From positions 124,001-188,000 of the forward strand of contig JAACJP010000030.1 in the NCBI GenBank assembly GCA_013368375.1: a stretch of 64,000 nucleotides of DNA, given 5' to 3'. Below, piece by piece: positions 51,039 to 61,118 of the stretch. How positions within the stretch are numbered: position 1 is the stretch's first letter; each line of letters opens with the position of its first letter. The notes under the pieces were generated by a model. It was not told the DNA's origin, did no database searches, and was given only the letters and a program-made list of their open reading frames with translations. The stretch is from Tricholomella constricta. Taxonomy: Eukaryota; Basidiomycota; Agaricomycetes; Agaricales; Lyophyllaceae. A program made the translations under genes and the position numbers.

Positions 51039-52523
51039 ATGAAACTCTCTTACGCTCAGGCCGTCACCCTCGCTTGCGTCGCCTCCGCCACCTTGACCTC
51101 CGCCTTGCCTCATCACACAATATCCACTGGCACTAATACAGATATTTCCGGCAGAGACCTTTCTCAAAGTGATCCATTACTCCGCGGCCGCGACGTTGAG
51201 GATGATATGCTCGTCGCCCGCGCTCGGGGGCGGGGTCGCAAGGGACCTAGCAGAGAATCCACGACGGCGCTCGCGGAAGGTGCTGGTGCCCTGATGGGAA
51301 GCGCCGCCTCGAACCTGATGATCGGACAGTCCTTACACGATGAAGACAGGCTCTTAAAACGCGCTCGCGGGCGGGGTCGCAAGGGATCTAGCAGTGAATC
51401 CACGACGGCGCTCGCGGAAGGTGCTGGTGCCCTATTGGGAAGCGCTGCCTCGAACTTGATGACCGGACGGTCCCTTGACGATGAAAACATGCTCGTAACT
51501 CGTGCTCGCGGGCGGGGTCGCAAGGGACCTAGCAGAGAATCCACGACGGCGCTCGCGGAAGGTGCTGGTGCCCTGATGGGAAGCGCCGCCTCGAACCTGA
51601 TGATCGGACAGTCCTTACACGATGAAGACAGGCTCTTAAAACGCGCTCGCGGGCGGGGTCGCAAGGGATCTAGCAGCGAAGCCACGACGGCGCTCGCGGA
51701 AGGTGCTGGTGCCCTATTGGGAAGCGCTGCCTCGAACTTGATGACCGGACGGTCCTTAGACGATGAAAACATGCTCGTAAAACGCGCTCGCGGGCGGGGT
51801 CGCAAGGGACCTAGCAGCGAAACCACGACGGCGCTCGCGGAAGGTGCCGGTGCCCTATTGGGAAGCGCTGCCTCGAACTTGATGACCGGACGGTCCTTAG
51901 ACGATGAAAACATGCTCGTAAAACGCGCTCGCGGGCGGGGTCGCAAGGGACCTAGCAGCGAAGCCACAACGGCGCTCGCGGAAGGTGCTGGTGCCCTATT
52001 GGGAAGCGCTGCCTCGAACTTGATGACCGGACGGTCCTTAGACGATGAAAAAATGCTCGTCGCCCGCGCTCGGGGGCGGGGTCGCCAAGGACCTAGCAGA
52101 GAATCCACGACGGCGCTCGCGGAAGGTGCTGGTGCCCTATTGGGAAGCGCTGCCTCGAACTTGATGACCGGACGGTCCTTGATCGATGAAAACATGCTCG
52201 TAAACCGCGGTCGCGGGGGGCGGAGTCGCAAGAAACCTAGCAACAAAGACACCATGTCGGGGCTCGCGGAAGGTGTTGATGCCCTCTTCGGAAGCACCGC
52301 CTCAAACATGGTGATCGGACAGCCCTTTGCCGATGGAAACATGCTCTTAAATCGCGCTCGTGGGAGCGCTCGTGGGGGCAAAGCAAAGGGACATAGCGAC
52401 CATGGCACAGACGTCGCTGATTTCCTTGGAACCGGCACGGGCGCAAAACCATCAATGAACGACTTCGTGAATGAACTCCTCCTTTCCCGCGAGCCTCGCC
52501 GGGGCAGAGAAGAGCTTGATTAG
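51039..52523 (+). CDS. Secreted tandem-repeat protein with Kex2-like sites (candidate multi-peptide precursor)
   Basis: Intronless, 494 residues. MKLSYAQAVTLACVASATL is a signal peptide, followed by a short pro-region. Eight tandem units start at residue 61. The first seven have 47 residues each, of the form RARGRGRKG, then TTALAEGAGALLGSAASNLM, then an acidic linker and M-L-V/L-x-R. The eighth has 49 residues and is divergent. Units 2, 4, 5 and 6 are preceded by KR, a Kex2-type site. In units 1, 3, 7 and 8 the lysine is replaced by A, T, A or N. After the signal peptide there is no cysteine. The core has small-residue GxxxG-like spacing and a cationic head. The C-terminal tail is distinct, ending SREPRRGREELD. 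The layout resembles fungal Kex2-processed repeat proteins, but I recognise no named family, and no modifying-enzyme cluster is next to it beyond the AsaB-type genes downstream. Confidence 0.8.
   Translation: MKLSYAQAVTLACVASATLTSALPHHTISTGTNTDISGRDLSQSDPLLRGRDVEDDMLVARARGRGRKGPSRESTTALAEGAGALMGSAASNLMIGQSLHDEDRLLKRARGRGRKGSSSESTTALAEGAGALLGSAASNLMTGRSLDDENMLVTRARGRGRKGPSRESTTALAEGAGALMGSAASNLMIGQSLHDEDRLLKRARGRGRKGSSSEATTALAEGAGALLGSAASNLMTGRSLDDENMLVKRARGRGRKGPSSETTTALAEGAGALLGSAASNLMTGRSLDDENMLVKRARGRGRKGPSSEATTALAEGAGALLGSAASNLMTGRSLDDEKMLVARARGRGRQGPSRESTTALAEGAGALLGSAASNLMTGRSLIDENMLVNRGRGGRSRKKPSNKDTMSGLAEGVDALFGSTASNMVIGQPFADGNMLLNRARGSARGGKAKGHSDHGTDVADFLGTGTGAKPSMNDFVNELLLSREPRRGREELD
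51219..52352 (+). repeat. In-frame tandem array, seven 141-bp units plus one 147-bp unit
   Basis: Units begin at 51219, 51360, 51501, 51642, 51783, 51924, 52065 and 52206. Units 1 and 3 are almost identical at the DNA level, as are units 2 and 4, which points to duplication of a 282-bp pair. Units 4-6 differ at few positions. Unit 8 is the most diverged. Confidence 0.9.
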
Positions 52524-53317
52524 TCCAGTCGGCATCGAACGTGAGTGCATTTGAAATATTCAGGAAGCCTCCAGGAGCTTAAAGTCGTCTGACAGCGCGT
52601 TTGGCCTCGGTCGAGTGGTCAACACACCAGAGTCGCTCATTGTCGTTTCAATAATCCAAATTTGTCCCTGTACATAGAATACTATTGATTTTGGGAGGAA
52701 CAACCGCGCATAAATGAGCGAAATTGAATTCACCCACCTCTATATTGATAGCAAGAAGCATTTTTTTTGCTCTGAGAGTAGAGATAGTTTAAGGCAAAAA
52801 TGAGGAAAGTCCCGAAACAAGCCCATAAACAACCAAAAGGCAGGTGTATGAGCCCTGCCAGCGAATTATTCTTGTGCACCCTCTTGGATAGGATTTCTTT
52901 CTTTTTGAATTGCCCAGATGTGGACGTTTGGTGCTTACCAGTCTTCTCGTCGATAGATGAGAGCCGCTAAGCGGAATAATTGATCGTGACGGTGATTCCC
53001 GAATGTAAACCAACTGACCCTTTGCGCCACAAATACAACATTTATTTCAAGCCTCCTCTCTCAAGGTCTTACGTCGTTTCAGGTTGCAGTATACCGACAT
53101 GACCGGCCGATTACTCACAACCACACATCGCTCCAAGCCTAACCTCTTCTGGTGACTCTCGGTCATCTGCTCAACGGTTTAGTAAGCCGAAGCACGCAAC
53201 TCCAGTCAATCATTCGAACACTCTTCGCTTTATCAGCTAGTGAACGGTTCAAAAAGCGTATAAAAGCCCGGCAGAAGCGCACTACTTCTCTATTCTGGAG
53301 CCTCTACACTACTAACC
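52524..53317. other. Intergenic region between the repeat-protein gene and desaturase-like copy 1
   Basis: About 790 bp. From about 52791 it is homologous to the sequence upstream of the second copy. It contains the TATA box at 53259-53266. Confidence 0.5.
53259..53266 (+). promoter_or_regulatory. TATA box, desaturase-like copy 1
   Basis: TATAAAAG 52 bp before the ATG, conserved in the second copy. Confidence 0.7.
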
Positions 53318-54276
53318 ATGGTCACTTTATCCTCACCGTCCTCGGTCGTTACCAAACTCACGTTCTTCGTGCCCCCACCGGACGGTGTCCGCGCATACCA
53401 GCATATCAACGCCAATCCAAAGACTGGCGACCGGGAAAGAAATTTCAACCGAGAAGAGAAGGATGTCGTCATTGAGAACCTTCGTGGGAAGGAGGACGCC
53501 GCTACGCTCGACACAGCTGGGTTCCAACTCGTTCGCAGCCCGGCCAAGCACACTGCCTTCACCGACGACGCTGAGATCGAACGAGAGTATTACCCAGAAA
53601 GCGCTGAGCTCATCAAGCAGGTGACGGGTGCCAGCAGGGTCGTGTTTTTTGATCACAGTAAGCAGGCATCGTCCTCCTATTCATTATCCCAGGTCGGATC
53701 TGACATCTTATTAAGCTATCCGACGCCGCCGTCCAGGGGAGATTGACGATAGTCCTGACAAACGCCAACCCGTCGCACAAGCTCACGTTGACCAAACCGC
53801 TGCATCATCTGCCGCTCGGGTCCACCGACATGTCCCCGACGACGCGCCAGCCCTTCTCCAACGTCGCTTTCAAATCATTAATCTTTGGCGCCCCATCAGC
53901 CACCCAGCGCTCGACTGGCCCCTAGGCCTGTGTGACTACCGCAGCGTTGACCCAAAGAACGACACACTTCCCGTCGCCCTCATCTATCCGGACCGGGAGG
54001 GTGAGACGCTTGGTGTCAAGTACAATTCCAATCAGAAATGGAAGTACTTCCGTGGAGTCACTCCAGAAGAGGCGGTTTTGATTAAATGGTATCTTCATCG
54101 ACTTTGGGATCTAGTAACGTACTGAGGATTCTTTTGTTTCTTGCAGTTTCGATTCAATCCAGGACGGCAGCGTCGCCGTCTTCACACCCCACACCGGGTT
54201 CCAGGACCCTACGACCCCCGAGGGAACACCTCCCAGAGAGTCCATTGAGCTGAGAGCTCTTGTGTTCTATGATTAG
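53318..54276 (+). CDS. AsaB/CmcJ-family hydroxylase/desaturase-like protein, copy 1
   Basis: Three exons, about 278 residues, starting MVTLSSPSSVVTKLTFFVPP. Family blocks are YQHINANPKTGDRERNFNRE, ENLRGKEDAATLDTAGFQLV, EIEREYYPESAELIKQVTGA and SRVVFFDH. After intron 1 come TIRRRRPGEIDDSPDKRQPV, AHVDQTAASSAARVHRHVP, FQIINLWRPISHPALDWPLG and LCDYRSVDPKND. After intron 2 comes FDSIQDGSVAVFTPHTGFQD to LRALVFYD. The HVD and downstream His/Arg residues fit the presumed iron/2-oxoglutarate site. Family members (GA4 desaturase-like, AsaB, CmcJ/NvfI) act in fungal secondary metabolism; the substrate here is unknown. Confidence 0.88.
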
Positions 54277-54956
54277 TGTGTTGTTATCTGGCACTTGCTT
54301 TTGTGTATCCCAAAGTCAAGCACTTCTCGACGTCTTCGCGTACATGACCTGTACCATCGGCTCCATTCATACATTTGCAATCCGTAATTAGAACACATGC
54401 GGACGAAAACAGGATTGAGCTGGTTCGACGTTCTACAGCGACGAGAGGGGAACAAGCGCATGTCTCAAATTCCGAGGGCTGATTTCAGCGACCCTTAGAA
54501 CTCGAGACCACAGACTCATCTTCACCTATTGATTTTGGACCGCGCTTGAAAGAGCGATATCGAACTCACACAGGCCTCAAGGCAAAAATGATGCGATGAA
54601 AGTTCCGAAGCAAGCCAAGGCGGAGTAGCGTAGATTTGGTGCTTACAGTATTCTCGAATCTCGTCAATGGACCTCAATGAACGCCACAGCCGGGGCTGCC
54701 AAGCGAAATAATTGATCGTGACGGTGATTCCCGAATGTTAACCAACTGACTCTTTGCGCAACAAGTACAACACTTCATTCAGTCCTCCCCAAAGTCTTGC
54801 ATCGTTTCGGGTTGCAAGATCATGGACATGGTAGTCTTCCATTACTCCAAGCTCAAGCTCTTCTGGTGGTCATCTGCTCAACAGTTTAGTAAGCCGAACC
54901 CAGTTAATCATTCGAACACTCCTGGCTTTATCAGCTAGTGGACGGTTCAGAGGGCG

Positions 54957-54964
54957 TATAAAAG
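54957..54964 (+). promoter_or_regulatory. TATA box, desaturase-like copy 2
   Basis: TATAAAAG 49 bp before the ATG, at the same place as in copy 1. Confidence 0.7.
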
Positions 54965-55012
54965 CCACACAGAAGCGCTCTTCTCTATCTTAGGACCTTC
55001 ACACGACCGAAC

Positions 55013-55974
55013 ATGGTCACTTTCAGCTTACCGTCCTCCGAGGTCGTTGCCAAACTCACGTTTTTTGTGCCCCCACCGGACGGTGCGCGCGCATACCAGC
55101 ATAGCGCTGCTGACCCAAAGACTGGCGACCGCGAGAGAAACTTTACCCGAGAGGACAAAGAGGTCGTCATCGAGAACCTTCGTGGGAAGAAGGACGGCGC
55201 TACGCTCGACACAACTGGGTTCCAGCTCGTTCACAGTCCGGCCAAGCACACTGCCTTCACCGACGACGCTGAAATCGAACGAGAGTATTACCCAGAAAGC
55301 GCTGAGCTCATCAAGCATTTAACGGGTGCCAGCAGAGTCGTGTTCTTCGATCACAGTAAATAGATATTTGCCCCGGCTTCTGTTCATTATCTCCAGTCTG
55401 AAGCCTTATTCAGCTATCCGACGCCGCCGTCCGGGGGAGCTCCACGATAGTCCCGACAAACGCCAACCCGTCGCACTAGCTCATGTTGACCAAACTACGG
55501 CATCATCCGTCGCTCGTGTCCACCGACACGTCCCCGACGACGCGCCAGCCCTTCTTCAACGTCGTTTTCAAATCATCAATCTCTGGCGACCCATCCGCCA
55601 CCCAGCGCTCGACTGGCCTCTGGGCCTGTGTGACTATCGCAGCGTTGACCCGAAGAACGACACACTTCCCGTCGCCCTCATTTACCCGGACCGGGAGGGT
55701 GAGACGCTCGGTGTCAAGTACAATCCCAATCAGAAATGGAAGTACTTCCGTGGAGTCACTCCAGAAGAGGCGGTTCTGATCAAATGGTATGTTCATCGAG
55801 TTTGGGATCTAGTAACGTACTGAGCATTCTTTTCTCTCTCGCAGTTTCGATTCAATCCAGGACGGCAGCATCGCCGTCTTCACACCCCACACTGGGTTCC
55901 AGGACCCTACGACCCCCGAGGGAACACCTCCCAGAGAGTCTATTGAGCTGAGAGCTCTTGTGTTTTACGAGTAG
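55013..55974 (+). CDS. AsaB/CmcJ-family hydroxylase/desaturase-like protein, copy 2
   Basis: Paralogue of the gene at 53318 with the same exon structure and intact frame, about 278 residues. It starts MVTFSLPSSEVVAKLTFFVP and ends in LRALVFYE. Differences are mostly conservative (AHVDQTTASSVARVHRHVP in place of AHVDQTAASSAARVHRHVP, PIRHPALDW in place of PISHPALDW). The presumed metal-site residues are preserved. Both genes keep similar TATA-containing promoters, so both may be expressed. Substrate unknown. Confidence 0.88.
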
Positions 55975-56180
55975 TGGTGTTGTTATCTGGTTCTTGCTTT
56001 TGTGGATCCCGAACCTAAGCTCTTCTCGATGTCTTCGTGTATATTACCTGTACAATCAGCTTTATTCATACCTTTGCATTTCGTAATTAGTACACATGCG
56101 GACGAAAACAGGATTGAGTTGATTCGACGATCTACAGCGAGAATATGTCCCAAAGTTCAAGGGTGGATTTCCAGCGACCC

Positions 56181-58574
56181 TCAAATCGATTTACTCTTGT
56201 AAACCAAAACATACGCAGACGAATCCTCGCCTATTCCCAACATGACATTAGCACGCAAAAAGCTGCAAAATACAAGAAATGAAACTCACCACCGCCATCG
56301 AGCGTGGATAGTTTCTCCTTGGGGAAGATGGAGACCTTCTCGTCATCGAATTTGTACCAATCCTCGTCGTCCTCATCCAGCTCGATCAATGTAGATCCGG
56401 AAGGCGCACTGATCCCGGCACCCGCAGCATCCGCCGGTGACGTCGGATGAGCAGATGCGATCTTTGACGCATGGAAGACACTCTTCTTGACGAATCCAAT
56501 ATAGTGCCCAGCATCCGCTGCGGCACCCTTGTGCGTGATGATGGCTGTTATTGGCACGGTTTTATTCCAGGACTCCACTTGAACTCAAAAGCATGAAAAT
56601 ACGCACCAACAAGATCATACAGTCCGCTGACACTCGCACCCGTATCATGCTTCACATCTTCACTGATGAGCGCCTCTAGCTCCTCTCTCTCCTTTGTCCG
56701 ATATACGCTCTCGTCCTCGAGCTCGGCCCCAGCGATCTGCTTCCCCTTCTCCAGGGTCGCCTCGCCCGTGGGCGCGTCAACCGTCGCAATCCCCGTGGCG
56801 TCGCCCATCTCGACGTCGGTCGAGGCCACGGTCGCTGATGCCGCAGCAGATGTGGCAGCGGGCGGAGCGTTCTTCGTCCTCTTCCGCACTTTACGTCGCT
56901 CCGCCCGCTCCTTCTCGAGCTCTTTCAGTTTCCGACTAGCGGGTAAGAGCTTGGCCTTGAGATCGTCCGTCGCGAGGTCGAGCGCGTCGAACTCGAGCGG
57001 GAACTTGACTTTGCGCTGTAAGGAGTGAGGTGTTTAGTGAAAAAAGTGGCAACTGGGACGCCAAGGCGGTGACGTACCATGATTTTAGCTTTCTTCTGGA
57101 TGTCTTGTCGCCACGCGAAACGGACCATATGCACGACGAGATACCCTGGTAGACGCGTGAGGCGCGATTTTTGGCTGTACACGGCCTCACGGCCAAGGGT
57201 GGGTGATCGTTTTTCGACTTTCTGATCAAGCGACTGGGATTTGGGCGTTAGTGCATACTATGAGGTCACGCTAAAGATATGGACGCACATTCATAATGCC
57301 CGTTAGCATGAAGTTCGTTGAGACGTTGATGTTACATTCAATTTTAAGTACGTTTTCGTGCGTGACGGATGCCTCTTCGGTTGAAGCTTCGTCGCAGGTC
57401 AATCTGATATGGCGAACATCAGCGGATTTTCGAGATTCTCCATGGGTTCGGCAACTCACTCTCGGCGCATCTCACCCATGAGATATTGTTCCACAAACTT
57501 CTTGGGGTTTGTCGAAGCCTGTTCTGATGGCGAGAGGGAGGAGGAGTCGGCTGAAAGACCGGGGACATTTCTCAACGTGTTGATAATTTGTCCAAAGCAC
57601 TCCTCAGCGTCTGTGAAGCATGAACCTTGATGGGTTGTCGATAAGAATAATTAGAACGTACCCTGCTGTGCGTACCCTCCGGCCATGCCAGGAACTTTCG
57701 AGCCGCGATCCATTTCTGCGAATTGGGGATTGACCTGATTGATACAGTGTCAGAAGATTGTGAAAATACGCGAAGAAAGAGATGCCATACTTGGCGAAGA
57801 GTGGACAAGAAGCTCATGGGTGTAATGCTATCAGTCGTTCGGGACATCGTGGCGTAGAGATCGCGAAGGGCTCCGGGAAGAGGGGTTGCCGACTGAAGGG
57901 AGGGTCTTGCGTAACATTGTACGTTAGCTTGTGCTAAACAACGCCAGCTTTAAAAGATGACGTACGCGCTAAGAGCGAGTTGGAGTTCCGGAATGGCGCG
58001 AAGAGCTTGAACAGAGGCACTCATGTAGCAAGTATTTCCAAGACTGAAAATCTCTGTGTTAGCAGATCAATGAGAGAAGGGATCAACTTGAAGTTTACTT
58101 GCGAAGACCGACGGGTTTAGCAAGCTTTAAACAAAGTTAGGACGATGTGGCCACAAGAGAAGAAAGGACATTACAGCTTCTGCTAGCTCAGCATCATCCA
58201 TATCTGAAAGTAAAACGTGAGCTTCAGATAAGAAAGTCTTGATGATGCCTTACCTTCTAAAAAGACAGTAGGCTTTGTCGGCGGTTTTGGAAGTTCCCCT
58301 GGAGCACCGATGACCATGAATGATTGCCCAGCTTTCGGGCCGATCTTCTTCCACGACGAATCATCCTAATGACAGAGTTCAGCATCGAAATACAACCGAA
58401 ATAACGTGGATTTACCTTAAGAACACCACCCTTGACCATGACCTTCATTCGGTCAACGGGAACGCCAGTGGCTTGGTACACCGCATCCTTGAAAACTGCT
58501 GGAGGAAGATCGGGATCCAGCTGAACATCGTATACTTTTCCAGCGTGCTTGATTTGTACAGAGAGGGGAGCCAT
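56181..58574 (-). CDS. UBP6: Proteasome-associated ubiquitin-specific protease (UBP6/USP14)
   Basis: About ten exons, roughly 600 residues. The N-terminal ubiquitin-like domain starts MAPLSVQIKHAGKVYDVQLD (58574) and reads PPAVFKDAVYQATGVPVDRM. The catalytic cysteine box is GLRNLGNTCYMSASVQALRA, then GGYAQQDAEECFGQIINTLR (QQDAEE box), RLPGYLVVHMVRFAWR, and the histidine box HKGAAADAGHYIGFV. The end, GEDSSAYVLVYKSKSI, is conserved. A lysine/arginine-rich then Ala/Thr-rich insert lies before the His box, longer than in yeast. The enzyme trims ubiquitin from substrates at the 19S proteasome. The stop codon at 56181-56183 borders the tandem duplication. Confidence 0.95.
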
Positions 58575-58982
58575 GGTGGAATCGGGGCAAAAAATGCAGG
58601 TTTTGGGTTGACGCGTACGCCGCGTCCCAGCCCTGACCTCACGTTGTATGTACATGTTTGACTACACCGTCTGTGTTCAGTTTGCGATTACTCGCTGAGA
58701 GTTTCTTATATATGCGAACGGTGGGCCGCTGGGACGACGAGGGCCCTTGAGAGGCTCTTTGGACGCCAGGTTATGCGGAATGGCTTTCGTCTGTGTGCAG
58801 GGAGAAAGTTCCTATTTGGCCTTGCTTAGATCTAAGGGCTTCAACAAATTCTATTTTTCCCATTCTCCGATCATCTAAATTTATTTCTTTTGGTGGATTT
58901 CGCTCCAGGGCCCGAGTCGCAGACCTAAGCCCTCATTTCTCTCGTCTTTCCTCCATCTCGTCGCCGACGCCACACTCGCAGC
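58575..58982. promoter_or_regulatory. Divergent promoter, UBP6 / SET gene (408 bp)
   Basis: A TATATA-like motif near 58708-58713 (minus side) and a CT-rich stretch before the SET gene start (58920-58970) are visible. Confidence 0.4.
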
Positions 58983-60454
58983 ATGTCAAATACAGCAAAA
59001 TTCTCCCCATCTGAAGATGAGCTTAAATCCGCATTGGTGGCGCTCAAAACCAGATACCCCACCTTCGGGATCGCCAAAACCCATGCGCTCCTGCTTATGA
59101 CTTACCCGGACTGGACCGTCAGCGAGAAACGTACACGCAAGGCCCTACAAAGTGAGGGTCTGATCCTCGACACGCCTAGCCCGCAAGCAGCGGACATCGT
59201 TTACCCCTCATCGCGCCTTATCCCCGATCTGGACATACCCAGATGGACGACAAAAGTACAGGTCAAGATTTTCGACAAGAGAAAGGGGAAGGGTCTGGTG
59301 GCGACGCAGGACATCGCAGAGGGTGAAACGATATGGAAAGAGGATCCGTTCATTCTGGCCCCGGAGTGGTGCGTGTATACCTTCAGCGTGGCAAACGCTT
59401 CCAAACTTGACTTATTTGTTGCAGGGGTTTATATGACTTACAAGCGTCCTCAGCCGCATGCGGGTTCTGCTCGACACCCCTTGACCGGTCGTCGCCGCTT
59501 ACTCTCCCCTGCCCGGCATCGTCGTCCTCATCCCAGCCGCACTGCCCATACCGCTTCTGCAACCGGCTCTGCCTGTCTCGGTCCGCAAAGCATCATCCCC
59601 TGCTGTGCCCTTCGCAGAATCCTGGATGCGCCCCATTACTGAAAATGATCAAGGAGACCCAATGGATGGCTTTCCACGCGTTGGCGCAGTGCACATCGCG
59701 TGTTCTGCTCGCCGGTCAACGCAGCCCTGAGGAGGAGGACCGTGATTGGAAGACCATGACTGGGTTTGCGGAGCTCGGACTAGAGGAACGCTTCAAATAC
59801 AGCTTCAACCAGTGAGTGTCATCACCGGAAAGGGATCGTTTGGTACTGACGTGTCGCCTCTATGCAGGTCAGGGATGTCGGAACCAGATAGGGCGTCATG
59901 GAAAAAGGCTCATTCAGCGTTCATACACGCGTTCCGATCACCCAAGAGCACAGCCGATCAGAAAAGCTTGGCCAGGATACTGAAGAAGCCACTGAATCCT
60001 GTGATCGAGAAGGCGTTGTTCGACTATGATGGATTCCTGAGGGGCCTGGGTCGGATGAGCCTGAGTGCGTTGTTACCCGTCTCTATGTTTCTTGCATGCT
60101 CTGATTTACGTCGACTCGATAGACTTGGAGGCGCACGGGGGCTTGTATACTCTACATTCGCACTTGAACCACTCGTGCACGCCAAATGTCTCTGTACGAC
60201 ACAACGACCGCACATCCCTTTCGCGCATCGCAATGATCGCCAAGCGGTCTATCATAGCCGGGGAGGAGCTGATGGTCACGTACGTCAATCCGGAACTGGA
60301 CGTTAGGAGACGGAGGCGGGAGTTACAGGCGTGGGGGTTCGGCGAGTGTAACTGTATTAGATGTCTGCAGGAGGCGAAGCATATGAAGCCGGAGGAGGCT
60401 GATGGGATGGATGACCTGGCTACGGAGCTCAAAGCAGGCTTGGGTGTTATGTGA
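58983..60454 (+). CDS. SET-domain methyltransferase with MYND-like zinc finger (Set5-like)
   Basis: Four inferred exons, about 430 residues, starting MSNTAKFSPSEDELKSALVA. After an N-terminal helical region comes the SET start KVQVKIFDKRKGKGLVATQD and IAEGETIWKEDPFILAPE. A cysteine-rich MYND-like insert follows, read after the first intron as CGFCSTPL, then CPYRFCNRLCLSRSAKHHPL. The SET core resumes as HGGLYTLHSHLNHSCTPNVS, then IIAGEELMVTYVNPELDVRR and the post-SET-like GECNCIRCLQE. NHSCxPN and the GEELxxxY motif bind S-adenosylmethionine and form the active site. The split SET with an inserted zinc finger matches the SMYD/Set5 group, which in yeast methylates histone H4. Confidence 0.88.
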
Positions 60455-61118
60455 GATGAAGTAAGAGGGAGATCAGTCCGTCGTAATCAAGACGTGACAC
60501 CATTCATTTGCATCGAGCTAATTGATACGGAAATACACGTAGATCTGTGCACAGTATGTTAAGCACAGAGTTCGGTTGGGATCTGGTATTCACTATGATA
60601 AGTGCTAGGCTCGGCTTACGCACAACGTTCATTCGACTGCACGTTTTCAACGGGACATATACATATCGCAATGTCTTCGGCGGAAGGAAGAGCTTCGGCT
60701 ACTTGAATAATTCAGAGCAGTGAATAGATTTTCGAAACGAAGCAAAAGAGGGATAATTCTATTTGTGAACCCCCATAATCTATGAACCCCCCTCCCGAGC
60801 TGACAAATCTTCTACGGAGATGGCCGTGGTCACACATCACTGAGTTAGCAGTCACATCAGGAAAAAGTAGGAATTTATTGCGAAGTATCCCTAGTCTGTT
60901 TGCTGTCAACGGCAATGCCTCATGCTCATGACTACATCCGTGAACGGGTCTCCTCGAGTTGCTACACCATTGCCTCGATACCCCTTTTCCGCGCTCGAGA
61001 ACGAAGTCAAAATGCAGCAGTTGACTATGTTGCTAGGGCGGATAGAGATTTCTAACCGCTCATACTGGTTTATAGGGCACAACGATAATGGCATTCAGCT
61101 CAAGCCCACAGATTTTCC
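60455..61118. other. 664-bp region before the MULE-type gene
   Basis: Unrecognised. If the gene at 61119 is part of a transposon, its left terminal repeat should lie here or just before. I could not test this because the right end is outside the window. Confidence 0.35.

Larger units (their letters stand above)
52791..54497 (+). repeat. Tandem segmental duplication, copy 1 (about 1.7 kb)
   Basis: Shares promoter, coding region and 3' flank with 54582-56180. Homology begins at GGCAAAAATGA and ends at CAGCGACCCT. Confidence 0.75.
54582..56180 (+). repeat. Tandem segmental duplication, copy 2
   Basis: Matches copy 1 through the 3' flank (ACACATGCGGACGAAAACAG in both). The homology ends at CAGCGACCC, directly against the UBP6 stop codon at 56181. 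Confidence 0.75.

Noticed and set aside
51219..52352. Idea that the tandem array is a CRISPR-like or non-coding satellite
   Set aside because: Units are multiples of three, in frame behind a signal peptide, with mostly conservative changes; this is a coding repeat in a eukaryote.
51164..52438. 424-codon minus-strand frame opposite the repeat-protein gene
   Set aside because: Mirror of the in-frame repeats; has no signal peptide or start context, whereas the plus strand has both.
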